64,000 nt of DNA from Sternotherus odoratus (GCA_032164245.1 JAVMKO010000007.1:868001-932000), one strand, 5' to 3'. Positions 30,642 through 42,785 are shown, counted from the first letter of the stretch. Program-made: numbers and translations. The notes: generated by a model not told the origin, from the sequence alone.

Positions 30642-31336
30642 CAGGGGTCTCAAACATGCGGCCCGGGGGCCACATGCGGCCCGCAAAGCCCTTCCCTGCG
30701 GCCCGCCAAGCTTCCTGGCGCCCCCCTCCCCCCCCCGTCCCCCCATAGCAGTTTGCAGGATGGAGGGGCCAGAAGTGGAGGCTTCTCTGCTGCCTGGCTG
30801 GGCCGCGCGTGTTTCTAGCTCTGGACTTCCTATATTGCTCTTGCTTTGTTTGCCAAACAGCTGTCGGTGGTGCCTAGCGCTTTCCAGGAGGGAATGGGGA
30901 GCTGCGTGCTCAGAGGAGGAGGTGGGGCAGGGGTGGGACCTCTTGGAAGGGGTGGAGTGGGGGCGGAGCCGGGGCAGCGAGGGCAGGGTGTGTGTCAGTG
31001 GTGCGGCCCTCGGGCCAGTGCACTAGTCCTCATGGAAGGGGTGGAGTGGGGGCAGAGCCGGGGCAGCGAGGGTGTGTGTGTGTGTCAGTGGTGCGGCCCT
31101 CGGGCCAGTGCACTAGTCCTCATGGAAGGGGTGGAGTGGGGGCGGAGCCGGGGCAGCGAGGGCAGGGTGTGTGTCAGTGGTGCGGCCCTCGGGCCAGTGC
31201 ACTAGTCCTCATGGAAGGGGTGGAGTGGGGGCGGAGCCGGGGCAGCGAGGGCAGGGTGTGTGTCAGTGGTGCGGCCCTCGGGCCAGTGCACTAGTCCTCA
31301 TGCGGCCCTCATGGTCATTTGAGTTTGAGACCCCTG
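30642..31336 (+). mobile_element. non-autonomous hAT element with perfect 8-bp duplication
   Basis: The termini CAGGGGTCTCAAAC and GTTTGAGACCCCTG are perfect 14-base inverted repeats. The flanks are TTTTAAAG at 30634-30641 and 31337-31344, an exact 8-bp duplication. The 695-base interior is GC-rich with GCGGCCC motifs, and its right half is an 89-base tandem array. No transposase is encoded. The open frames 30760-31356 are readings of the array. Confidence 0.93.
30938..31305 (+). repeat. 89-90-bp minisatellite, four units
   Basis: GGAAGGGGTGGAGTGGGGGC begins units at 30945, 31034, 31124 and 31213. Each unit continues with GGAGCCGGGGCAGCGAGG and TGGTGCGGCCCTCGGGCCAG. Units differ mainly in the GTGTGTGTG/GGCAGGGTG stretch. 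The array lies wholly inside the hAT element, next to its right end. Confidence 0.92.
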
Positions 31337-31344
31337 TTTTAAAG

Positions 31345-31815
31345 CATAGTCACTGAGACCAGCTGTGTCACTGACACAAATAATTTGAGCTCTTCAAATT
31401 GCCGTTTAAATTTGACATAATTTCCCTCCTCCTCCCCCCACCTCATATCTACTCATTTGCAAAATGGTTTAAAGTAAGGTAACATTTTGTGGTAATGGGA
31501 ACCAGATGAATGTGTAACTGCTGTTTGTAAAAATAGCTGAGATGGCCCATGTGGTCAGGAGGAATCTGTGCACATGAAAAATAAGAAATTGCAGTGAAAA
31601 TGAATGGAGAGGAGCCTGCAGATGTTATGGGCTGGGATTTGTCAAAATAACCTAGGGGGTTTATGTGCAATTGACTGGGGGTTCAGCATCTAACAAGGGA
31701 GCAGCTCCCTGTGAGCATCTGAAAAACTACCTCATTATCCTCTTTCCAATCCATCCGCTCCATGATGCCTACAGAAAACTTGACAGTGATTAGGCCCCTG
31801 GTGTACTAAGACCAC
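31345..31815. other. no recognisable gene
   Basis: Intergenic DNA. The minus frame 31449-31670 has no motif. Confidence 0.5.
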
Positions 31816-31930
31816 TAGTAAATATCTTTTTGTTCCACATTTGTACAGCTCCTGGGGCAAGGGGGACCTGGCCCAGGGCTGGGGCTCCTCTGCACTATGA
31901 TAATATACATAATAAATTAATAATAATTAG
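31816..31930 (+). repeat. MIR-like SINE 3' tail
   Basis: TTTTTGTTCCACATTTGTAC, AGCTCCTGGGGC, GGGGCTCCTCTGCACTATG and a final AATAAATTAATAATAATTA match the tail type at 2156. Confidence 0.65.
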
Positions 31931-32714
31931 GACCCTTTGAAAATTGTAGCCATATGGTCTTCTTCTAGTGCCATAATAATTAAACTGGCAAACAAGTAAA
32001 CAGCGATGACATTTGCAAGTCCCAAGAGCTTTCTGCAACTCAGTTTACAACATAACAGTGGTGTAATGAAATGATGAAAAAGCTATTCTGGCCCATTGTT
32101 AAGAGTTGGTTCATTACTGAAGTGAGATTTTAGAGATTTTTATCAGAGTTTAGATTATGAAAAAAAAGACGTGATTGGGTAATGATTACCTATGAGCAAA
32201 GTAGGGCATGCATCTTAATTGCGGTGATACGATTTCATTGCTATGCTATTGTCACATCAGCAGATGAATTACTTAATTATGGGCTCACTGTAGCTGACCT
32301 CAAGTTTCTGTTAAAATGAACCTGCCTCACACAGCTGAGTAAGTCCCGGGGACAGAGCCCTGGCTGTTATACATTGGCATATCTCCACTGGCATAGTTCA
32401 TGGGAGCTACATCGATTTACAACAGAAAAAAACCTCCATTCTGCTTTGGCTGATTTGGTAGGATGATGTACAATCTGAGGGTCCAGAGTGAGAGGATGAG
32501 GCACACAAACGAAAACTCCCATGATGTGCCATGGCAATATTTCCAAATCAAAAACATTTGTCAGTATTCTGATTTTCTCTGAAAACTCTAAAATTTTTGT
32601 GGGGAAAAAATAAATCTGATCAGCTCTTGATCTGGCCTGTTGGGACTTAAAAGGAACTAGGGCTTGCAGGAGCAGGTATATAGTTTATAACATTTTCTGA
32701 GGTGCCTGAGGATG
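31931..32714. other. no gene; possible conserved non-coding stretch at 31931-32330
   Basis: The first 400 bases are AT-rich with several TAAT-containing sites (AATAATTAAACTGG, GGGTAATGATTACC, TTACTTAATTATGGG) and no repeat landmark. That pattern is common in homeodomain-bound enhancers, but by itself it is weak. The part after 32540 resembles the degenerate AT-rich repeat at 34180. Confidence 0.35.
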
Positions 32715-32808
32715 CAAGGGTAACAAAGTCCTGTGGCACCTTAAAGACTAACTATAAAGTTTTGAAGCATAAGCTTTCATGGGCTAATACCCACTTCATC
32801 AGATGGTG
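32715..32808 (-). repeat. PLE-type tail repeat, copy D
   Basis: The minus strand reads CTGATGAAGTGGGTATTAGC, then CCATGAAAGC, then the TTAGTCTTTAAGGTGCCAC block. It is truncated before the ACACGGCTACC end. The core keeps the CTGATGA sequence. Confidence 0.65.
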
Positions 32809-33925
32809 TATTATAAACCTTGATCATTATTAATTATTCGCATTATCAAGGTAGTGTATGAGAGAATAAATTAAACTAAAATCCTGCAATGTACAGGAGG
32901 GGTATAGTTTTCCTGAAGACCTACAAGCTCAATGATATTTTATACTAGCACAGAGTCTGTTTTATGGTATGTATACCATGGAAAACATAGGACCAGATCC
33001 CTGGCCCTCCCCTAAAATCCCTTTGCACCATTCCAGAAGTGGAAAGGGGATTTAATACTGCCCTAAAGGGGCCACTATGGATTCCCCTGCCATAGAGTTT
33101 AGTCAGTTTAGTCAAGCCTCGTCAGTTTATCCCACTCTCTCCTATGTCTGCAGGCTGTTCTAGGAAGGAGTGCACTGCATTCTGGGAGTCCTGGGATTGT
33201 GGAACACTCCAGGGGGAACCTCTCCAGCTAACATCAGTTAAAGCCGCCCTGTGGCTATTCTATCTTGGACTGGGGGCTGCCCCCCAACCCCAATCAGCTA
33301 CAGAATCAGGGCTGTGAGCTGAACACAGCTGAGGACTGAGCCCATAATGCTGAAGAGGAATATTTAGGCAAAGAATATTCAAAACAAAGGCGTTATCAAA
33401 GTTTCACTCTGGGTATTATGCAATAAAATGAGATCTGTATAACACGCAGTGAAAACTGAATACCAATGGGATTATAAATCCTTTGCCTTGAAGTATATAG
33501 CATGTTGGCATGAAGTATGAATGCTATTACTGAAGAGTTATTTCACTGCACGACAACTGAAAAAAATTGTTGTAGAACCATTTACATATGTACCTTTGGA
33601 TCTTACAGTCCCCTTCCTTTGATAGGATACAGGCAAAATATTTTTCATAACTTTGAAAATCTCTTTTTTATAAATCTCTTTAAAAATTGAAAGTACAATG
33701 TGTTTCCTCACTATAATCAATCTCTTTCTCACGCACACAAACACACACACATTGGTTTTCTGTTGCAGGGTCACATGTGAATACTAAAATCTTGTCACTC
33801 AGTTGTGTTCTGAAAAATGAATGAAAAAATCACCTGGAATCTGAGAACAGATTAGTGTAAATGAAATTAAAAACATTTTGTGTGGATTCATCCAGGGGTT
33901 AATCACAATGAAAGGATGCCTTTGA
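32809..33925. other. no recognisable gene
   Basis: Mostly AT-rich intergenic DNA with a short CA-rich run at 33730-33753. No motif in the frame 33538-33774. Confidence 0.5.
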
Positions 33926-34055
33926 TTCTAAGTTGTTTGAGGTTGGAGACTGTCTTTTAGTTCTGTGTCCTTACAGTGCTTGCACAAAGGGGTCTGTGAT
34001 AGGTCTCCTGGGCACTACTGAAATACAAATAAATAATAATAACAATAATTAATAA
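33926..34055 (+). repeat. MIR-like SINE 3' tail
   Basis: TTGGAGACTGTCTTTTAGTT, TTACAGTGCTTGCACAA and a final CAAATAAATAATAATAACAA match the tail seen at 2156 and 31816, more diverged. Confidence 0.55.
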
Positions 34056-36149
34056 TATAATGAGAAAATCTAAAGCAAGATATAGGCCAGGGATTGAATA
34101 CCAGACCTCCTCTTGTTTCAAGGGGTGCGGGTGCAATAGTGTATAACACTCGTGAAGTGTTCTATTACAGCTAACATTGGTTTACATTTTTCTGTTGAAT
34201 TTTTTTCTATGGAAAATGACTTTTTGGACAAGGGACATTTTCATGAAAAAGTCTATTTATGCTGATTTTTTTCGGGAGGTCAGTTTTTCAACAAAACAAA
34301 ACATTTTGAAGAAAAATGGTGAAAACGTGTTTGTGTTTTCAGCAAAATTTTTCACAGGGAAAATAAATCATTTGCAAATTGGGTGCTGCTTTAAACTCAT
34401 TCTTGAAACCACTATAATACCTTCAAGAATGATTTATTTCACCATGGTATCTAGCATTCATTCACATAGGATCAACATTTTTAAATGTCCTCAACTTTAT
34501 CTTCTAATTTTTGAGAATTAAAGTTGGGCACTCAGCTTTAGGTACCAACAGTTTGAAACAAGCAAAACGATATGATTTAAATGGAGAAAAAATATGCAAA
34601 CAAATTGGACAGTTCAATATTTAACTACCCATTGAGAATACACAAATAATATTTCTGTGCACAATTGAAAGAGTTGAGGGACAGTTTGTCAAGTCCTTTT
34701 TTGAAAGTGAAATTTTTGTGAAAATATTTTTCCGTGGAAACAAAACCAAGATGTTTTTGTCTTTGCTCAGAAAGTTATCAGAAGTGTACAAACAACCACC
34801 TCCCTCCAGTTCGCACTTCTTTGGAAAAGCAAATGTGGAGCGCATTCCTACAGAAGCTGAAACACTGTAAGGTTGAATGTACTTTCTGAGTTCAACTTTT
34901 CATTCAATGCCTGAGAGTTCACCCCTCAAGGATAGCAAGCAGAATACATTTCAAATCCTATCTGAAAAAGGTGCACATTCAAAATGTTAGGTAATGCCTC
35001 GCGCCTGAGAGAAAAATGACTACTTAGTCTCTGCAACATCCAATTCACTTGGATAAAGGAGGAGGAGGAGAATATGCTAAACTGGATTTTTGTACTAATC
35101 TGAAATCAAGTTTGTGCACAATTAAACTAGAATTGGAAATAGGTAAATTATTTTCATCCAGTAATTTATTCAATAAAATTAATCATTTTTCTCTGTTTAA
35201 AATATGTGCAAATATGTCCATTTTAACGGATGTTTTAGTTATTCCAGACTGTTGGATGAATATTTTTGGACCATATTTCAAATTATGGGCCACCTGTGAG
35301 CTATTCAGTTTTACACTCTCTTTCACTATTAGTTAGTCATTATTAATGCCGTGTGAATGGTCACATAGGGTTACCGTTTCTGACCTTGACTGGAAGAGTG
35401 AAACTTTTATAACAACAGGTGGAAGATCAAAGCTATTCCAACATGACATAGGGACCATAACCAGCAGGAAACACACATTCCATGAACATTCATGTGGAAC
35501 AAAAAATGACCATGACCAATTCCCCCTGTGGTGTACTGAACGTTTCATTGGAATTGCAAGCTGTCACTTGAAGAATGAAGAGGTTTCTTGGTTTTGCTCT
35601 GCAGTGAAATGTTACCCTGGAAAGAACTAGCTTAAGGAAAGGTATGCTCCACTGCCTTAGGGAGCAGCCAGATTTGTCTCTCTCTGTTTTCAGATTCTCG
35701 TGTGTAATTGTTCGGAAATCTAAGAAATAAAATAGATACATTGCAGCATTCCAGCAAGAGTATTAATATTTTATCTGACTTCTCTCTGTATGCTGTGAAC
35801 ATAACATGATTGTTTGTGAAAAATCACTAGAAAATTTTTGATCAGGTTGGTCAAAAATTTTCAGTCAAAACTGCTTTTCAACCATTTTTTTGACTTAACA
35901 TTTTGTTTCACAAAAAGTTTCTGCTTTCTGCTGATAAGTTCTTTTTTTTTGGTGGAGAAACTGAGTGCCTGAAAACCAAAATATTTCAATTTAGAACTGC
36001 CATGGGGCCTCATGGGTAGTTCCATTTCAAGTACCTCATGGGTAGTTCAATTTCTTCATGCCCCCATTTTCCGTTATCAGGCAAGCACTACAAAACATCT
36101 CCCATGAGGCAACATGGCTAGGGAGTCCCATGAAGAGCCTCTCATTTGG
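34056..36149. other. no recognisable gene; AT-rich degenerate repeats
   Basis: Two segments (34180-34345 and 35815-35995) share AAAATTTTT, GAAAATG and TTTTTCAACA runs with 20030-20330 and 32540-32625. They look like members of one very old family. The frames 34177-34521, 35049-35336 and 35346-35741 show no recognisable domain. Confidence 0.45.
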
Positions 36150-37390
36150 TTAGCTAACTGGGATGAGGGTGGTCTAGCCTAGTGACTGGAGGGTTAAGAT
36201 CCATAGTCAATCATTGGGCGCCGAAGCCAAGGGGCGAGCTGGAATCTATAGTCAGGAGCCAGAATGTAAGGTCAAACTGGAGTGAGCAGGCCAGGAGGGA
36301 TTCAAGGCAGGGGAAGGGTGGAGGCAAGGCCAGGGAGGAGCAGCAGGAACAGGGTAGCACAGGAGTAGGCACAGTGCTGGGCATGAGCATGTGTAGGAGT
36401 CTGGTACCCCAGCCTTTATGCTCTTGAGTACAAAGGCTGGGACTCTTTTATAGCCCAAACCACTCAACTAGGCTGTTTTTAGCCAAATCAAGTTCCTACA
36501 CCCTGAGTTGGGAATTTGGGGTTACCAAACACTGCCATCATTCGAGTGTACTTCCAAAACCTTGGAGGGGCCCCCGAACTTCCCCACCCTCTGTCTCTCT
36601 CTACCTGAGAGCCAGACCCTCAGAGGCTGCTCCCTTCCCCCGTCTAACCTGACGGTAACGAGAGACAGCCTCCCCACTCCAGCTATGCACTTAGCTGCCC
36701 TGGTACCTATTTCCCTTCCCTTCTCCCTTCCCAGACTGGAAGCAGAGAAAACCCTAAGGGAAATAAACCAGACGGTTTTATAACTAGAAGATTTAATAAA
36801 GAAAAGGGAATAAAACAAAGATACAATACACTTTACAATTTGGGGTTCTCTAACTCCCTTCTGAAACGGAAAGAAACACCCCAAAAGGCACAGGCTTAAT
36901 AGAAGAATCAAAATCACTTACATCAGCTAAGTAGACGTATAAGAGAAGAAAAGTTGAGCTATCTCTATAGCCAGAGATGCTTTTTGACTCTGGTCCCTGC
37001 CTCCGGCCTCATGGCCACCCAAGATGGACCTGACTTAAAAACTCCTCCCTTCCTCATGGTCTGGAGCTCTGACGACACTGCTGTCTCAGATGACATTAAC
37101 CCTCCACACCCATGACAGCATGGATAAACCAGGAAGCTGCTGCTGCTACTGGCATAAAAGCCCCCCTGCAGCCAATCAGGTTGTGTGACTAATCAGGCAG
37201 CCTGCCTGCCACAGGCTAGCTGTGGTGATGAGGCTGCCTGGAGATTAGTTCTGCTGCAGGCCTTGACTTCTGACACCCTTCCCAAGAGAAAAAAGATGGT
37301 GGTGCATCATGAGAGAGATCCTCCAAGCAGGGAGCCTGGCTAATTGCAGAGAATAGTAGAGTGAGGCAATGGAACTACAGGCCCGGTCAC
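36150..37390. repeat. probable composite interspersed repeat
   Basis: A purine-rich left part (GGCAGGGGAAGGGTGGAGGC, GGGCATGAGCATG) and a right part (AAGCTGCTGCTGCTACTGGC, GCCAATCAGG, GAGGCTGCCTGGAG) have the style of retroelement LTR or leader DNA. The middle (36490-37085) is different and could be a separate insertion. No terminal repeats or target duplications were established, and none of the frames looks protein-coding. Confidence 0.3.
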
Positions 37391-39131
37391 AATATTTCTG
37401 CTTTAGGCTGAAATATTTTGGAATTCAAATTTCTGCTGACAAATCTTTTTTTTTAAAAAAAATCTCCCTCTAGCACTGATTTTTGACCAGTTCTGCTCAT
37501 AAATATCAGCAAAGGAAATGAACAGGTTTTATTCAAATGAATGTTCACAAATATTTTTGCAGTGTCTGTCAAGCTCTGTACAACATCATCAACTGTATGT
37601 GCTCTCCAAACGAAATCTAAATGCAAAGACCCTATCTGAAGCCCATTGAAGTCAATGGAAAGACTGTCAACTTCTGTGAATTTTGGATAAAGCCTATAAG
37701 CATCTGGAGTTGGAAAGAGTCATCTCCCCATTTGCCAGTTCTGACAAGATCCATTTAATTCAAACACTCTTCATCCAAACGGACAGCAAATATCTGATCA
37801 GGAAAAAAAAAGTGTGTTTTCATTTAAATTGTATTGTTTAAGTCGTCTCTCTTGATTTACATCATGTTGGGTTGTGCCAAGTTGGTATTTGTATTCGTTC
37901 AGCTAGTGAGTGAAACCAGTTGAAAACTCTGAAAGAATTAGAAACAGACTGTGTTTAAAAATATTTGGGAATTTGCAAACCCAGAGACGTCACCGACTGA
38001 ACAACCTTTCTGTTTCTTTGTTCTTTCTAATTGTTGTAACATTTATTTGATGACGACAATGACATGGCAGTCACTTCTCCTGCGGCACATACAATCATGA
38101 GCCTGGATCATAGGGAGAGAGTGGAAGAACATTAACCAGTCTCCAGTGCATTATTAATTATTATTATTATTAAAATTATCATAATGCCTAAAGATATTAG
38201 CTTTGTGCTGGATAAACATCCCAAAGCCTGTGAGAAATATATATCATGCAGCTGCTTTTTTTTTTAGAATTGCATTTTGCAGACCAGAAGACCTCAAAAA
38301 GGTATTGAAGTTCAACCTGGATAAGAACCCAAAATTTTACATGATGACGAAGCTGGAATGCTCATGACTCTCATGAGAATGCATTTACTTCTGCCTTCTG
38401 TCTGAGAACAGTGTCACTTACAGCACATTAGCACTTTTTGCTTCTGGTCCCAACATTCAGAGAACTTTTTCAAACCTCTAAACAGGTTTGATGGAAGTTC
38501 TAGGCAAAGATCCAGAGAGGCAGAAAGAGAATTTTCACTGATCCAGACTGGCTTGATCATCTTCAGAACTTTGTTTAGGAACTGATGTCATTGAGAATGT
38601 TTAGCTAGGGCTTGGCAGGACTGTAACCCCAGCAGGATTGTAAACCGTGAATTTGTTGCATGATTGCCATAAAACAGGATATCATGCTATAACTTTCTGG
38701 TAATGTTTTAAAATAAAAGTACAACTTGGGATCATGTTCATACTAGAATTTGGGGATAAATAAATCAAACCAATTATTTCCAGATCCATCCGTTCCTTCG
38801 ATGCTAGAGTCATAGGCAGAGGTCTTTGGAAGTGAATGAAAAAATCTAGACTGAGATTTGTCATAGACTGTGATATTCGGGACTGGTGAAAACTGTCAGA
38901 CAGAAAGAGGACCTCCTCAGTTTGCTACATCTAAATTGAACAAGGAAAGGACAAAGTGATTGTCAAAAAGAGCTCAGCATTGGTGTAACTCTCTTCTATT
39001 GAAATCAATGGTGTTTAACTACAGTTGGAGCAGTGTTCAGCCAATGCTGCACATTTTGGACAATTCCACTGTGATAGGTTGGGCCCCCTTTTCTGGAGTG
39101 CCATTAGATATGCTGGAGTCCCAAGGTCAAA
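37391..39131. other. no recognisable gene
   Basis: AT-rich intergenic DNA with an (ATT)n-like run at 38150-38185. No coding motif. Confidence 0.5.
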
Positions 39132-39352
39132 GCAGGACCAACCCCAACTAAATCATCCCAGCCAGGGCTTTGTCAAGTCGGGCCTTAAAAACCTCTGAGG
39201 ATGGAGATTCTACCACCTCCCTAGGTAACCCATTCCAATGCTTCACCACCCTCCTAGTGAAATAGTGTTTCCTAATATCCGATCCTCCATGAATTTATCT
39301 AGTTCTGTTTTAACCCTGTTATAGATTTAGCCTTCACAACATCCTCTGGCAG
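39132..39352 (-). mobile_element. two abutting CR1-type LINE fragments, antisense
   Basis: 39132-39281 is the complement of a CR1 C-terminal region and 3' UTR (AAATCATCCCAGCCAGGGCTT, then CTACCACCTCCCTAGGTAAC, the latter equivalent to the [11 protein letters not shown] segment). 39285-39352 (ATGAATTTATCTAGTTCTG then CACAACATCCTCTGGCAG) belongs to the other subfamily, seen at 24376 and 59013. Their joining marks one insertion into or beside the other. Confidence 0.75.
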
Positions 39353-40945
39353 AAGTGAAAGGTCTGAGGTGTGAAGAAAAGAAGGATGGAGTGGACTATC
39401 ATGGCCAGGGCAGATGGATTGTGGTGGTGAATCACTGCATACCCTGTAGTTAAATATAATATTGAAATGCCAGGAGTACTTGTCATTGAGTTCTGCCTGG
39501 AGAAGGAAAGCCATGACTTTCAGTTGTCATTAGAAGTGAAATCACTTAGGAGCAGCTTCAGCCTCACTTCCTCATGCTGAATAGTGCGGATGCTTGGACA
39601 GAGAGGAAGATGCTACTGAGCAGGGCAGAATCTGATGGCAAACAAGCCACATTGTGATGAATTGGTGGGAAATAGCCATTCAGTGGGATGCTCTGATAAG
39701 CAAGGGAAGAAAGCTGTACCTTCTTAGCACAAGGACAAGAATGGTTTGTTCTTTTTTGTTACCAAGCCCCAAACTTGTGGCAAACAGAAACCCTGCTTGC
39801 TAAGGAGAATTGGCAGCTCAGCTGAGTTTCCTACTCCCGTTAGTTGGCTGTGTTTTTAAAACGTCCTAGGTTAAGAAAGCTTTTACAAAAAAAAAAAAAA
39901 AAGAAAAGAAAAAACGGAAGAGCCCAGCAATCATGAGTCATCAGGGCCTGATAGTTATTTAGCAAATAGCATGAGTCTAATTACTGCACAGGCATTAGCT
40001 GCTGTGAAACAGCATGAGACAGCATGTTTTTCATTGGGCTCAGTGGGAAGAGCAGTGAAGGCTCAATGGGGGAATACACTTATACATTGACCTCCCACCG
40101 CCCCATCACCTCCCACTGCAAATGAGGGGAAATGAAGCATCTCCACAGCCTGTGTTTTGAAATGAATGTGGGAACCAGCGCTAGCAGAGCTCGCAGCATC
40201 GGCTCCGCTTCTCATTCTTTCTCTTTTGGTCTGGATTTGGCTGCATTTCTGACAGAGACTGAGAACAATGACAGGCCTAGTATGCCCCTGCTTAATTCAG
40301 CCTCATGTAATAATAAAGAATGAATCCAGTGCTTTATTTTCCCTCTTTACTTCCTCATAAGCCATTTGCTCCCCTCATCGGAAGAGACACAGTCTTGTTC
40401 TGCAGTCTCCTTGTTCCAGTCCAGTTCCCTTCCAGGACTCCAACAAGCAGAGAGAGGGTTCTGCATATCGCACGATGCTGCAGCATAGCCACATCCCTGG
40501 TCCTGGCACACCTCAGTGTGTCAAAGCCACAGCATGGCCACACAAGCAAACCTTAAACCGGCTGTGTCCAAACCACGTCTGCAGCACGTCTCTACAGAAC
40601 AAGAAACAAAACCAAAACAACAGCTTTTGGCAAAGGCAGCGTTCGTTAAAGCTGTTGCCTAGAGCCCAGTTTTCAAATAAACACTGGATTTGTTTTCCAA
40701 CCTGACGATTTCAAGTGAACCTTGAGGAAGTCATTAAACACGCCGCCTTTACTCCCTGGGTCCCATTGCTCTCTCTTTTCCCTGGGAGCCTTGCAGCAGA
40801 GTGAAGAACGTGAATGCTGCCAGGCATTAAGGGAACGAGGAATGAGGGAAAGGCAACTCCCCCTTTTCTGCTAACAGCAGCAGGAGAGCACTCACTCCTC
40901 TACTGACCTGAGGGAGCAATAGTCTCCTGTTGCTCCTGAGAAGGC
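39353..40945. other. no recognisable gene; poly(A) run at 39886-39916
   Basis: No gene recognised. The segment just after the A-run contains CAATCATGAGTCATCAGGGC, which includes a TGAGTCA site, and CTAATTACTGCACAGGC. It could be a conserved regulatory stretch. Frames at 40132-40705 have no motif. Confidence 0.4.
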
Positions 40946-41128
40946 AGTGTGGCCTAGTGGATGGGGCCGAGGACTAGCACTCAGGAAACCTGGAATCCAG
41001 TCTTGGCTCTGCCACTAGTCTTCTAGGTGACATTTAACAAGTTGCTTCCCTTCCCTGTGCCTCAGTTTCACTTTAAGATCTACTGATGACAAGTACTCTA
41101 TAAAAGCTAGGGGGTCTTATTATTACTC
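40946..41128 (+). repeat. MIR-like tRNA-derived SINE
   Basis: The head GTGTGGCCTAGTGGATGGGG is A-box-like, CTGGAATCCAGTCTTGGCTC stands where the B box should be, and GTGCCTCAGTTTCAC follows as the SINE body. The 3' part reads ACTCTATAAAAGC and ends in TTATTATTACTC. Confidence 0.8.
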
Positions 41129-42229
41129 CTTTCCTGACGCAGTGAGGTCCCTCTTCCTGTTTTAGCCAAAGCATGTACACTTAGAAAATACCCGCTTAAG
41201 ATGGAGTTAAGGGTGCTGCCTCACAAAGACCTTCTGCTTCCTATGCCCTTCAGGATCATCGGTACCTGAACATAAGACAAGCAGGAAATGTTCATAGATA
41301 CCCACATACCCCTGAAAAGAATGTCAACAACATAACACATAACACATCACATGCATGTGTCATTTTTGTAACTGAATATTGGCTGTGTACTTGTTCTATT
41401 TTAAATAGCCTCAGTGAAGAAGTTGGTGACTCCAAAACTCCATCTTGCAGCTGGATTCTGCATAGGAGAGAGGAAGGGGTTTCTACCCACAAGAGAAAGT
41501 CTATTTAAGCCCCTGGAAACCCCTCCATTTGATCTTCAGCTGGCTCAAGAAGTAGCCTCTCCACCAACAAAGGATACCTGAAAGACATTGGAACAAAGGA
41601 CAGTAACCACAGGGGTGTGAGTGTTTGCTGGGCCCAGACTAGAAGGAGGCTAGTCTGTAAAAGAAGCTTATTGGAACATCTCTGAGGGTGAGATTTCATC
41701 TGTAATCGCTTTCTTACTGCATTAGGCTTAGATTTGTGTGTTTTATTTTATTTTGCTTGGTAATTCACTTTGTTCTGTCTGTTACAACTTGGAACCACTT
41801 AAATCCTATTTTTTGTATTTAATAAATCACTTTTTACTTATTAATTAACCCAGAATATGTATTAATACCTGGGGTGGAGGGAAAATAGCTGTGCATATCT
41901 CTCTATCAGTGTTATAGAGGACAAACAATTTATGAGTTTACCCTGTATAAGCTTTATACAGAGCAAAACAGATTTGTTTGGCTCCCACTGGAAGCTGGGT
42001 ACCTGAGTGCAGGAGTCAGGAATACTTCTTAAACTATTTTCAGTTAAGTCTGCAGCTTGTGTGGGACGTGGTTCAGACCTGGGTCTGTGTTTGTAGCAGG
42101 CTACCGTGTCTGGCACAACCAGACAGGGTTCGGAAGTCCCATGGTGCCAGGAAAAACAGGCTCAGAGGTAGTCTCAGCACATCAGCTGGCAGTCCCAAAG
42201 GGGGTTTTTGTGATCCAACCCATCACAAT
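41129..42229 (+). repeat. LTR-like repeat candidate ending CCCATCACA
   Basis: The right part is LTR-like. A T-rich region and AATAAATCACTTTTTAC (about 41820) suggest a polyadenylation signal, followed by GTGGAGGGAAAATAGCTGTG. The end CCAACCCATCACA has the CA expected at a 3' LTR border. The left boundary is not clear and may lie near 41270. No coding frame of interest was seen. Confidence 0.35.
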
Positions 42230-42785
42230 AGACATTGAACACGATTGGGTCAACAACAAATCCTTGCAGGATGCCATTACAAACACCCCCATCAGATACG
42301 GTAACAATTCCACATTTACAAGTGCTTTTTTGATATCTAGCAGTTACTCAGGTTTTAATCCATTAAACATGGGCTAGAGCTAGACTAACTGAATAATTTT
42401 TTTATCACAATGGCATGCAGGATTAAGTCTAATGCATTACAGAAGTCTATATATATTATAGAAGTGACAAAGAGTCCTGTGGCACCTTAAAGACTAACTA
42501 AAGTATTGAAGCATAAGCTTTCGTGGACTAATACCCACTTGACATGCATCCGACGAAGTGGATATTAGCCCACGAAAGCTTATGCTTCAATACTTTAGTT
42601 AGTCTTTAAGGTGCCACAGGACTCTTTGTCACTTCTGCAATTCCAGGCTAACACAGCTACCTCTCTGATTCTCTATATATTATGTTAACACTGTTCCCTT
42701 TATGAACCAAACCTATAATCTTATCAGTAAATGATAGCGAGTTGTTTGACAAGACCAGTTTTCCACAAAACCCTGTTCAGTGCTA
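42230..42785 (-). mobile_element. old CR1-type reverse transcriptase fragment, split by PLE insertion
   Basis: On the minus strand 42785-42684 encodes a decayed DEITSLVDKGNSV-like stretch, and 42445-42235 continues with DFCNALDLI (motif A, normally DFxKAFD) and GVCNGILQGFVVDPIVF (motif B, normally [13 protein letters not shown]). The two parts are collinear and separated only by the palindromic insertion at 42461-42671. Stops and frame changes occur between motifs. This is a dead LINE. Confidence 0.7.
42461..42671. mobile_element. palindromic head-to-head PLE-type tail insertion, copy E
   Basis: The arms 42461-42540 and 42556-42635 are inverted copies over about 80 bases with only two mismatches. 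The spacer is short (around GACATGCATCCGACG). The right arm continues into GCTAACACAGCTACCTCTC. TCTATATATATTAT lies just left (42446-42459) and TCTATATATTAT just right (42672-42683), consistent with a target duplication of about 12-14 bases. Inverted, partly duplicated copies are common in Penelope-like retroelements. Confidence 0.8.
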
